Shown here piece after piece: positions 1 to 8,202 of a DNA stretch of 13,109 nucleotides. Position 1 is the first letter of the stretch, and every line of letters begins with the position of its first letter. A model generated the notes under the pieces. It saw nothing but the letters and a program-made list of their open reading frames with translations. It did no database searches and was not told the DNA's origin. The stretch covers positions 1-13,109 of the forward strand of contig RFXY01000012.1 in NCBI GenBank assembly GCA_009921385.1, written 5' to 3'. The translations under genes were made by a program, and so were the position numbers. This DNA comes from Pseudomonadota bacterium. Lineage in GTDB: Bacteria > Pseudomonadota > Alphaproteobacteria > Rickettsiales > UBA1997.

Positions 1-1160
<1,160 letters not shown>

Positions 1161-1208
1161 AGAATTTGCTTGACTTACTCATTTAGAATCTGACATAGAC
1201 CTAAAAGA

Positions 1209-1408
1209 GGTAGTCTTAAAACAACTACCGCCTTTATTTTTCTTTTTGTGTCACTTTTTAGCATTTAAGCTAAAAAGAATTTTTTAAACATATATTCACG
1301 ATGTAGAAAGTTTTTAAAATTAAAAACTTGATTGCTAAATTATGGAGCACTTAAATTAATAAGTCAACAATTATTTTTGCTTTTTTTAAAAAGTTTTTTA
1401 AAAACTTT
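1209..1408 (-). repeat. Inverted repeats in the 16S leader
   Basis: Four inverted repeats lie between the P1 start and 16S. They are GGTAGT/ACTACC with a 9-base loop (1209-1229), CTTTTTAGC/GCTAAAAAG with a 6-base loop (1254-1277), AAGTTTTTAA/TTAAAAACTT with a 2-base centre (1308-1329), and AAAGTTTTT/AAAAACTTT with a 1-base centre (1390-1408). The first two can form RNA hairpins in the rRNA leader and may be processing or antitermination structures. The last two have almost no loop and flank the P2 region, so they could instead be DNA-level elements such as protein sites or bent DNA. Neither has a U-tract in the direction of rRNA transcription, so they do not look like terminators. The remainder of the 463-base spacer 1161-1623 is AT-rich DNA with no gene that I can support. 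Confidence 0.45.
1339..1367 (-). promoter_or_regulatory. rRNA promoter P2 (upstream of 16S)
   Basis: This is a second minus-strand promoter. It has TTGACT (1362-1367; five of six), a 17-base spacer and CATAAT (1339-1344; five of six). The predicted start is near 1332, about 170 bases before the mature 16S end. It lies inside the transcript made from P1, so the two would act in tandem. The assignment is by consensus match and position only. Confidence 0.65.
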
Positions 1409-1480
1409 ATTAAAATAGATAGAAAAAATAAATGTTTATTGCAACATTTTTTAACAATTTAAAAACAATTTAGGAGGCAA

Positions 1481-1509
1481 AGTTTAAAGAAGCAAAACAT
1501 AAATGTCAA
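1481..1509 (-). promoter_or_regulatory. rRNA promoter P1 (upstream of 16S)
   Basis: Read on the minus strand there is a perfect -35 box TTGACA (1504-1509), a spacer of exactly 17 bases and a -10 box TAAACT (1481-1486), four of six matches to TATAAT. Transcription would start near 1474 and run through about 310 bases of leader into 16S. It is the most distal of two well-formed promoters between mscS and 16S, which fits the tandem-promoter layout usual for rRNA genes. Assignment is by consensus only. Confidence 0.7.
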
Positions 1510-1623
1510 CAAGTTTTTTTTGCATTTTTTTATTTTTTTTAAAAAATGTCTGTAAAGCCAGTAAAATAAAGGATCGAAAATTTTAATTTTTTTTAAAATC
1601 TAACAAAAACTGTCTTATCAACA

Positions 1624-2865
1624 CTAAATTTTGGTGACTATTTTTACTTCTCTTTGCGGAATAGGAATGATAATATTGTTGGCGGTTAATTTTTGATAAA
1701 CGGCAATCATCACATCGCTTTTAGCACCTAACCTGCCGTCAATAATATCGTTAATCCAAAAATATAAGGTAAATTTAATATCGTAATCATCAAAAACCGT
1801 AAGAAAACATTCTGCTTCTGGGTAGGATAGGCATTTTTTGTGCCCTTTCGCACATTCTAACATAATTTGTTTGGCTTTTATCAAATCGCTACCATAGGCA
1901 ACACCCACGATAATTTCAATTCTGGCTCTATTGTTAGAATATGTCCAGTTGGTTACTTTGTTGATGATAAATTCTTCGTTAGGAATCATGATTTCTTTGC
2001 CATCCATAGCTTCAACCAAGGTGTATCTACCCCCAAAATGCTTTACCGTGCCAAAAATATTGCCATTTTCTAACTCAACAATATCGCCAACTTCTACTGA
2101 TTTTTCAAATAATAAAATAATACCACTAATAAAATTAGAGGCAATTTTTTGCAAGCCAAAACCAATACCCACACCTATCGCACCACCAATAACCGCAAAA
2201 GCAGTAAGATCAACCCCAAATGTTTTTAAAATAATGATAAAAACAGCACTATAAATAACAATATCTAGAAATTTGTTGATAATGTTTTTGGTGTTGGTTT
2301 TGATTGTTTTATTGTTGAATACATAGTTTTTAATTTTTTTACTTAAAAAGCCCGCGATAGACATTACCGAAAGCAAAACAATGATAATTTTTAAAATTAA
2401 ATAAACAGATATTCTAATTTTACCTAGCTTAAAGGCGAACTGATCGAGATAAAAAATTACCATATCAAGCATATTAAAAATATGCAAGAAAAATATAATT
2501 GCCAACAAAACAATTACCAAACCAGAAAGTAAAGAGCTGGCAATGGCAATTCTCACAAAACGAATAATAATTAAAATTATCAATAATTTAGAAATTGTAT
2601 TAAGCAATGAGGAGGCTTGGTAGAAAAAATTATAAAAAAAGCCAACAAGAATAAAAACCAAAAAATTACAAACTAACCAAAGTAGCGGCAAATAATATTT
2701 TTTGATTGAATGGTGAACATGCTTGCTTGCCAGAATTTTTAGAAAAAACCTAGTTTTAAAAAAGATGTAAAAACCATGGGCAACAACACAAGAAGCAACA
2801 GCCAACAGCAATTGAAAATGCGAGTAATCTAAAATAAATTGTCGAAGAAAAGCAGTGATGTTCAT
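1624..2865 (-). CDS. MscS-family mechanosensitive ion channel
   Basis: 413 residues, an inner-membrane channel of the small-conductance mechanosensitive (MscS) family that would release ions and small solutes under membrane tension after osmotic downshock. About five hydrophobic segments (roughly residues 17-36, 58-82, 91-130 as one or two helices, 152-173 and 200-216) precede the family's pore helix at 221-252, which has the typical Gly/Ala pattern (GGAIGVGIGFGLQK) followed by NFISGIILLFEKSVEVGDIVE. The beta domain follows (GTVKHFGGRYT, then the IPNEEFI and VTNW motifs, 271-308), then the alpha/beta cytoplasmic cage to residue 413. It is longer than E. coli MscS (286 residues) because of the additional N-terminal helices. 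The start at 2865 gives a complete first helix; no clear Shine-Dalgarno is seen. It lies 66 bases after icd and could be co-transcribed with it or use the promoter-like motif just upstream. The osmotic role is a family inference. Confidence 0.9.
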   Translation of the reverse strand: MNITAFLRQFILDYSHFQLLLAVASCVVAHGFYIFFKTRFFLKILASKHVHHSIKKYYLPLLWLVCNFLVFILVGFFYNFFYQASSLLNTISKLLIILIIIRFVRIAIASSLLSGLVIVLLAIIFFLHIFNMLDMVIFYLDQFAFKLGKIRISVYLILKIIIVLLSVMSIAGFLSKKIKNYVFNNKTIKTNTKNIINKFLDIVIYSAVFIIILKTFGVDLTAFAVIGGAIGVGIGFGLQKIASNFISGIILLFEKSVEVGDIVELENGNIFGTVKHFGGRYTLVEAMDGKEIMIPNEEFIINKVTNWTYSNNRARIEIIVGVAYGSDLIKAKQIMLECAKGHKKCLSYPEAECFLTVFDDYDIKFTLYFWINDIIDGRLGAKSDVMIAVYQKLTANNIIIPIPQREVKIVTKI

Positions 2866-2880
2866 AGCACAATTAAATAG

Positions 2881-2912
2881 TTTATCTATTTTTTAATATA
2901 TCATTTCAACTT
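2881..2912 (-). promoter_or_regulatory. Putative mscS promoter carrying the AAGTTGAAATGATAT motif
   Basis: On the minus strand the spacer holds AAGTTGAAATGATATA (2897-2912). TTGAAA at 2904-2909 can be read as a -35 box, with a 17-base spacer and GATAAA (2881-2886) as a -10 box, placing the start just before the mscS ATG. The same 15-base core occurs twice more in this window, each time facing the nearest gene. An inverted repeat TTTCAA/TTGAAA (2904-2921) overlaps it and lacks a U-tract, so it is not a convincing icd terminator. Confidence 0.4.
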
Positions 2913-2931
2913 ATTAATTGAAACAATATTA

Positions 2932-4416
2932 TTACTCGCCTTGACCAGAGCTGAAACAAGCAATATTATTAAAAGAGTATAGATTTTCAGTTTTAACAAA
3001 ATCAATATTTTTTTCTATTAAAAAATGTAAAAGTTGCAAAATATCAGAATTTGAAACAGCTAAATTAGTGTCAATAATTTGAGTAGAAGAAGCACCTGTG
3101 ATGCCCTGCCCCATAAAACGAAGCATTAAAAAATCACTAGAAATATGGCTGGCAACATAATCGCTTGGCCACAAAGCCAAACCTTTGGCACTAATGGTTT
3201 TTAAAACAAAAGTAGAATTATTGAGATCAGCTAATTTTTCAAGCAAAACAGCAATATTTTGGGCAGACCAATTAACAAAAACATCGCAACCTATTAAAGC
3301 ACGAGTTTCGCAAGGTGTGTTGATTTCGTTATTTTTTACAATATCCCGTTTGATTGCAGGCTGAAAATTGGCAACATTTAGCTGTTGCGGAATATTGCCT
3401 AAATTAGCAAGCACCGCCTTAGCAAATTGAGTGGTTGAAACTTTTTGTTTGCTAGTGCTAGCATTATAAATATCTGCGGTATGAATGCCCTCTTCTATTG
3501 TTTTGTAAAGAGCATTTTGTATTTTGCTTGCCACCTGCGGTTGCCCGAGATGATTTAGCATCATCACCGAAGCTTGAATTAAGCCAGTTGGGTTGGCAAT
3601 GTTTTTTCCAGCGATATCTGGAGCAGAACCGTGTATTGCCTCAAACATGGCAAAATTTGCACCAATGTTAGCAGAACCGGCCAAGCCAACCGAGCCAGAA
3701 ATTTCGGCAACAATATCGGAAATAATATCGCCATATAAATTTAAAGTAACTATCACATCAAAATTTTCTGGGCGAGTGGCTAATTTGGCACAAGCAATAT
3801 CGATTATATAATGATCGGTTTGTATTTGCGGATATTGTTTGGCAATTTCCTGAAAAGTTTTATGAAATAAACCATCAGAAAGCTTCATAATGTTGTCTTT
3901 AGAAAAACAAGAAACTTTTTTTCGACCGTTGATAACCGCATATTCAAAGGCATAACGAATAATTTTTTCACACCCTTCTTTGGTAATAAGCTTTAAACAC
4001 TGATAAGAATCAATGGTGTGGCGATACTCTATGCCAACATATAAGTCTTCTTCGTTTTCTCGAATAATTACCACATCTAATTTAGGAAACTTGGTTGCAA
4101 CGAAAGGAAAAAAAGAAGAAACTGGCCTTACATTGGCATATAAACCAAGTTTTTTTCGCAAAGTAACATTTAGGCTTTTATAGCCACCGCCTTGCGGAGT
4201 GGTGATTGGAGCTTTAAAAATAATGCCAGTTTCGTTGATTTTTTGCCAAGAATCGTTCGTAAGGCCAGAATTATAGCCCTGCTCGTAAATTTTTTTGCCA
4301 ACTTCAATAAAATTAAAACTAAGATCAGCTTTGGCCCCTTGCAACACAAGCAAGGCACTTTCCATAATTTCTGGGCCTATACCATCGCCATAGGCAACTG
4401 TAATTTTTTTAGTCAT
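2932..4416 (-). CDS. icd: Isocitrate dehydrogenase, long form with C-terminal domain; coenzyme signature suggests NAD
   Basis: 494 residues, a cytoplasmic TCA-cycle enzyme that oxidises and decarboxylates isocitrate to 2-oxoglutarate. The isocitrate/isopropylmalate dehydrogenase fold spans about residues 1-340. Substrate residues are visible by alignment to E. coli Icd: S81, N83 and R87 in KSLNVTLRKK, R97, R119 and Y126 in IIRENEEDLYVG, K173, and metal-binding D230 and D234 in NLYGDIISDIVAE. Residues 350-494 form the additional C-terminal domain seen in Rickettsia and Thermus enzymes, making it longer than E. coli Icd (416). The coenzyme loop (262-276) reads HGSAPDIAGKNIANP. E. coli NADP-specific enzyme has Lys344-Tyr345 and Val351 there; here these are Asp267-Ile268 and Ala274, the NAD-type pattern shared with isopropylmalate dehydrogenase. 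LeuB is the main alternative, but the C-terminal domain and RKKLGLYANVRPV region favour Icd. A structured element lies 53 bases upstream. Confidence 0.93.
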   Translation of the reverse strand: MTKKITVAYGDGIGPEIMESALLVLQGAKADLSFNFIEVGKKIYEQGYNSGLTNDSWQKINETGIIFKAPITTPQGGGYKSLNVTLRKKLGLYANVRPVSSFFPFVATKFPKLDVVIIRENEEDLYVGIEYRHTIDSYQCLKLITKEGCEKIIRYAFEYAVINGRKKVSCFSKDNIMKLSDGLFHKTFQEIAKQYPQIQTDHYIIDIACAKLATRPENFDVIVTLNLYGDIISDIVAEISGSVGLAGSANIGANFAMFEAIHGSAPDIAGKNIANPTGLIQASVMMLNHLGQPQVASKIQNALYKTIEEGIHTADIYNASTSKQKVSTTQFAKAVLANLGNIPQQLNVANFQPAIKRDIVKNNEINTPCETRALIGCDVFVNWSAQNIAVLLEKLADLNNSTFVLKTISAKGLALWPSDYVASHISSDFLMLRFMGQGITGASSTQIIDTNLAVSNSDILQLLHFLIEKNIDFVKTENLYSFNNIACFSSGQGE

Positions 4417-4469
4417 ATATTAGGTTAGTTTAGTAAGTTAGGTGAGATAATAAAGAGGAAAATTATAGA

Positions 4470-4551
4470 GTCGGGAGCCACCACCACGCAAACCCAGCGT
4501 GTGTAGTCATATTCGCCAATAAAGGCTGTTGTATTCTGATACACTCCCGAC
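4470..4551. other. Cloverleaf-like inverted-repeat element between tsaB and icd
   Basis: This 82-base, locally GC-richer element is bounded by a perfect 8-bp inverted repeat, GTCGGGAG (4470-4477) and CTCCCGAC (4544-4551). Read on the minus strand it contains TGTAT-CAGA-ATACA immediately inside the stem, then GCC-TTTATT-GGC, then CACGC-TGGGTTT-GCGTG. That makes three hairpins within a closing stem, a four-way-junction layout. There is no CCA end or recognisable anticodon arrangement, and it lacks the SRP RNA core GGTCAGG...GGAAG. No U-tract follows on either strand, so it is not a terminator. It could be a structured RNA in the icd leader, a stand-alone small RNA, or a dispersed palindromic repeat of the kind found in Rickettsia genomes. 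I do not recognise the family. The rest of the 201-base spacer is AT-rich with no visible gene. Confidence 0.5.
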
Positions 4552-4617
4552 CGAGCAAATATTTTAAAAAATAAATTTTATTTTGCAAGAGGTTTTTTAA
4601 GAAAAAAAATAACATTT

Positions 4618-5271
4618 TCAATAAAGATTTTCGATATTATAAAAAATTTCTGCTTTATCGTCAAAATTACAACCAACATTTACACCTCGATATTGCAAAA
4701 AACAAAGCTCTTGCAAAGCATTTATCGATATTTCTTGCCTTGCACTTTCTGGTAAATTTTTAGCATTACCAACAAATATTGTTTGCTGATTTTCTGCCAA
4801 ATAGCTAGTAAAATCAGCATAATTAAAACTTTTTAGCCAAGAATTTTTGTTACAACCATTTTGCACAATATTAAAACCACACAAATAAACATGCTGATTT
4901 CCGCTATCAAGAGCAACAAAAATGCTGTGATTAGCAAATTTTTGTTGTTGAATTTTTTGATAATAATGATAGGCATAAGCAGTAAAATTATCTACCGCCA
5001 TCACTTTTATGTTTGCTAAAATTTGCAAAGTTTTTAAAAAAGCCAAACCAACTCTCAGCCCAGTAAAACTACCTGGCCCCTTGGTGGTGGCAACAAAATC
5101 AAGATCTTTATAATGCAATTTATGTTGTTTTAGCATATCGTCAATGGTTGCCACCATAATTTCAGAATGTTTGTGCGATTCGGTGGTTTTTTTGCTAAAC
5201 ATAAGTTGTTGATTTTGATATAAACCAACACTAAAATTTAGCCCCGAGCAGTCGTAAATTAAACTAATCAT
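4618..5271 (-). CDS. tsaB: tRNA threonylcarbamoyladenosine biosynthesis protein TsaB
   Basis: 217 residues, the non-catalytic partner of TsaD in the complex that transfers threonylcarbamoyl to adenosine 37 of ANN-decoding tRNAs in the cytoplasm. It has the ASKHA-fold N-terminus (MISLIYDCSGLNFSVGLY), the ESHKHSE segment at 31-37 where the family usually has R-H-S, and the hallmark GPGSFTGLRVG at 65-75 followed by a family-typical helix. The second half is more divergent, as usual for TsaB, and lacks the metal-binding histidines of TsaD, which excludes that paralogue. Length is normal (about 210-230). The ATG at 5271 gives the standard N-terminus. It is divergent from groES across a 276-base spacer and first in the order tsaB-icd-mscS, but the 201-base gap to icd leaves co-transcription open. 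Confidence 0.92.
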   Translation of the reverse strand: MISLIYDCSGLNFSVGLYQNQQLMFSKKTTESHKHSEIMVATIDDMLKQHKLHYKDLDFVATTKGPGSFTGLRVGLAFLKTLQILANIKVMAVDNFTAYAYHYYQKIQQQKFANHSIFVALDSGNQHVYLCGFNIVQNGCNKNSWLKSFNYADFTSYLAENQQTIFVGNAKNLPESARQEISINALQELCFLQYRGVNVGCNFDDKAEIFYNIENLY

Positions 5272-5361
5272 AGATTTTTTATTTTTACCCCTTGTAAGAT
5301 TTTCTTTTGCAATTATCTTGTAGCTTGTTAATGTGCTTTTTGCTTAATTTTTTCAATAAAT

Positions 5362-5491
5362 TATATCATTTCAACTTTAAAATTAATAAATCTAACAAAA
5401 TATTTTTGAGATAAAAACTTTAAAATTTTTAACCAAAAAGATGAAGTTAGATTGATTAAATATCTAAATGTATTTTAAGTTGAAATGGTAT
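5362..5491. promoter_or_regulatory. Divergent tsaB/groES control region with paired AAGTTGAAATGRTAT motifs
   Basis: Two copies of one motif face outward. AAGTTGAAATGATATAAT is on the minus strand (5377 down to 5360) toward tsaB, and AAGTTGAAATGGTATTAAT is on the plus strand (5477-5495) toward groES. Each is preceded further back by GTTAGATT (minus 5396-5389; plus 5446-5453), so the two half-sites share extended similarity with an insertion in the groES-side copy. TGATATAAT in the tsaB copy matches an extended -10 element (TGnTATAAT). No CIRCE repeat (TTAGCACTC...GAGTGCTAA) is seen, so HrcA control of groESL is not supported here. The alternative reading is a roughly 130-base palindromic repeat with terminal inverted repeats, inserted between the genes. 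Confidence 0.45.
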
Positions 5492-5547
5492 TAATTAAGC
5501 AAAAAAACATAATATTACCTTATCAATATTTAAAATTAAACAAAATT

Positions 5548-5841
5548 ATGGAAATAACTCCTTTACATAATCATGTTCTGGTCGAAAGAATCGAAGCCGA
5601 AAGCAAAACTGCCGGTGGCATCATCATTCCAGACACCGCCAAAGAAAAACCAGCCGAAGGCAAAGTTATTGCAGTTGGCGAAGGCAACCGCGATGACCAT
5701 GGCAAAAGAATTCCTCTTGATGTTAAAAAAAATGATATCGTTTTATTTACCAAATGGGGTGGCACCGAAATAAAAGTTAATGGCAAAGAATATCTTATCG
5801 TGAAAGAATCAGATATTTTAGCAATTGTTAACAAAAAATAA
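5548..5841 (+). CDS. groES: Co-chaperonin GroES
   Basis: 97 residues, the heptameric lid that caps GroEL during folding of cytoplasmic proteins. The family start [14 protein letters not shown] is followed by the mobile loop (about residues 17-34, [18 protein letters not shown]) that docks on GroEL, the VIAVGEG strand, and the C-terminal [19 protein letters not shown]. An in-frame ATG at 5485 would add 21 residues of AT-rich leader. The ATG at 5548 is chosen because it gives the normal GroES length and N-terminus (M-E-I-T-P-L-H-N). There is no evident Shine-Dalgarno. It is 25 bases upstream of groEL and forms the usual operon with it. Confidence 0.97.
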   Translation: MEITPLHNHVLVERIEAESKTAGGIIIPDTAKEKPAEGKVIAVGEGNRDDHGKRIPLDVKKNDIVLFTKWGGTEIKVNGKEYLIVKESDILAIVNKK

Positions 5842-5860
5842 TTTATCAATTCAATTTTAA

Positions 5861-7501
<1,641 letters not shown>

Positions 7502-7532
7502 GTAAAAAAACTACTAAACTTATCTTTTTTTT

Positions 7533-7578
7533 AAAAGGTGTCTTTGAAAGCCAAAAACTTTCAGAGGCACCTTTTTTT
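7533..7578 (+). terminator. groESL rho-independent terminator
   Basis: AAGGTGTCTTTGAAAG (7535-7550) pairs with CTTTCAGAGGCACCTT (7558-7573) across the 7-base loop CCAAAAA, with 14 of 16 positions complementary, and is followed by a T-run of seven. It lies 31 bases after the groEL stop. The opposite strand has only a short T-run after the stem, so it may stop transcripts of the facing small gene (7587-7939) less efficiently. Confidence 0.9.
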
Positions 7579-7586
7579 ATGTTTTT

Positions 7587-7939
7587 TTAGACGATTGAAA
7601 CTCGTTCTTCTTTACCACTTACAACAATGTGGTCAACCCGTTCGACAGCTACTTCAGGTTCTGGAACATCCACAATATCAGATTGATTGGGCGGGACTTT
7701 TACAAATTTTTCAAGAGGAAAAGGCAATTCAACTAAAATAAAACTAAATTCATCTGTTTTTTACTTTTACGAGGATCATTGGTGCAAAATGCATCATAGT
7801 TCCGCGACTTAATTTCAGCACGAGCTTTAGCAAGAGTTTTATGGCCGCTATCGGATTGGACTGGGGGATAAAAACAACTCGATAGCAAAGATGATCCATT
7901 TAGACAAGATAAGATTCCGTCAAAACAAGATTTATACAT
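7587..7939 (-). pseudogene. Unrecognised small gene, split by a one-base frameshift in an A-tract
   Basis: Two adjoining minus-strand frames look like halves of one gene of about 117 residues. The first runs from the ATG at 7939 (MYKSCFDGILSCLNG..., then LAKARAEIKSRNYDAFC and NDPRKSKK) and stops at 7733 after the out-of-place tail QMNLVLF. The second continues in the -1 frame directly from the same A-tract (TDEFSFILVELPFPLEKF..., VAVERVDHIVVSGKEERVSIV) to a stop at 7587. One additional A in the six-A tract (7762-7767 region) would join them as ...KSKKTDEFSF.... The second frame hits a stop immediately upstream of the tract, so the junction is tightly limited to it. It may be a decayed gene, a homopolymer sequencing error, or slippage on AAAAAA. 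I recognise no family, no signal peptide and no membrane segment. A TTGACA at 7991-7996 upstream lacks a good -10 box. Confidence 0.5.
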
Positions 7940-8029
7940 AATAATAAAAAAAATAAATTAATATAGTTTTGGCATTCTATTTTTTTTTGCTGTCAAGTAT
8001 TTTTTTATAAATTTATATTTTTATTATCA

Positions 8030-8049
8030 TTTTTTGCGATAGCAAAAAA
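8030..8049. terminator. AT hairpin TTTTTTGC-GATA-GCAAAAAA
   Basis: A perfect 8-bp inverted repeat with the 4-base loop GATA. Read on the minus strand it lies just beyond the structured cassette that follows mrp, and the run TTTTTT on its 5' side comes six bases after the long stem (8056-8124). The stem plus this T-run would therefore serve as a terminator for the aatA-mrp operon. This is inferred from structure only. Confidence 0.4.
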
Positions 8050-8055
8050 GACCAA

Positions 8056-8124
8056 GGCAGTGTTGGAAAGCCACGGCAGGATCTACTTTCGAAAAAACAT
8101 CGGCGATCGTCTCCCAACACTACC
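8056..8124 (-). other. Long stem element downstream of mrp (structured RNA or repeat)
   Basis: The arms 8056-8066 (GGCAGTGTTGG) and 8114-8124 (CCAACACTACC) form an 11-bp stem closing a 47-base interior. The single C-A mismatch on the plus strand becomes a G-U wobble when the minus strand is transcribed, so the RNA of the mrp operon strand has a fully paired stem, which suggests that orientation. A T-run follows six bases later on that strand. The interior contains the palindromes GCCACGGC-like GCCGTGGC and TTTCGAAA. It resembles the element at 4470-4551 in layout, a terminal stem with GCCAC close to one arm. I do not recognise a known RNA family. Confidence 0.45.
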
Positions 8125-8127
8125 CGT

Positions 8128-8161
8128 CGACCTTCGGTCGCCACCCCTTCTACAAAAGGGG
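8128..8161. repeat. Two short GC-rich hairpins
   Basis: CGACC-TTC-GGTCG (8128-8140) and CCCCTT-CTACAA-AAGGGG (8144-8161) stand side by side between the long stem and the tandem repeats. Their GC content contrasts strongly with the surrounding spacers. With the neighbouring stem and repeats they make one compact cassette (8056-8190) that looks like an inserted intergenic repeat. Confidence 0.55.
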
Positions 8162-8190
8162 AATTTAGGGGGAATTTAGGGGGAATTTAG
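8158..8190. repeat. Three tandem copies of an 11-bp repeat, GGGGAATTTAG
   Basis: Exact copies occupy 8158-8168, 8169-8179 and 8180-8190. The first shares its GGGG with the right arm of the preceding hairpin. They end 12 bases before the mrp stop codon at 8203-8205. Identity between copies indicates recent slippage or expansion, and copy number may vary between strains. Confidence 0.9.
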
Positions 8191-8202
8191 ATCGAAGTTT
8201 GG

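Noticed and set aside
2904..2921. Terminator after icd (TTTCAA/TTGAAA)
   Set aside because: The stem is short, has no GC core and lacks a following U-tract; it overlaps the recurring motif instead.
4426..4542. A minus-strand frame of about 39 codons through the cloverleaf-like element, starting at GTG (VYQNTTAFIGEY...)
   Set aside because: No ATG, no ribosome-binding site, and its bases are constrained by the paired stems, so an open frame there is weak evidence of coding.
4470..4551. tRNA, SRP 4.5S RNA, tmRNA or 6S RNA
   Set aside because: It has no CCA or standard arm spacing, no GGAA-loop core of SRP RNA, no tag-coding frame, and is far too short for tmRNA or 6S RNA.
5281..5547. CIRCE operator upstream of groES
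   Set aside because: The TTAGCACTC-N9-GAGTGCTAA inverted repeat is not present; a sigma-32-like promoter could not be fitted with acceptable spacing either.
5485..5547. Longer GroES starting at the ATG at 5485
   Set aside because: The added 21 residues are not part of the GroES family and are encoded by AT-rich leader; the ATG at 5548 gives the standard length.
8158..8190. CRISPR array
   Set aside because: The copies are 11 bp, directly adjacent and without spacers; this is a simple tandem repeat.
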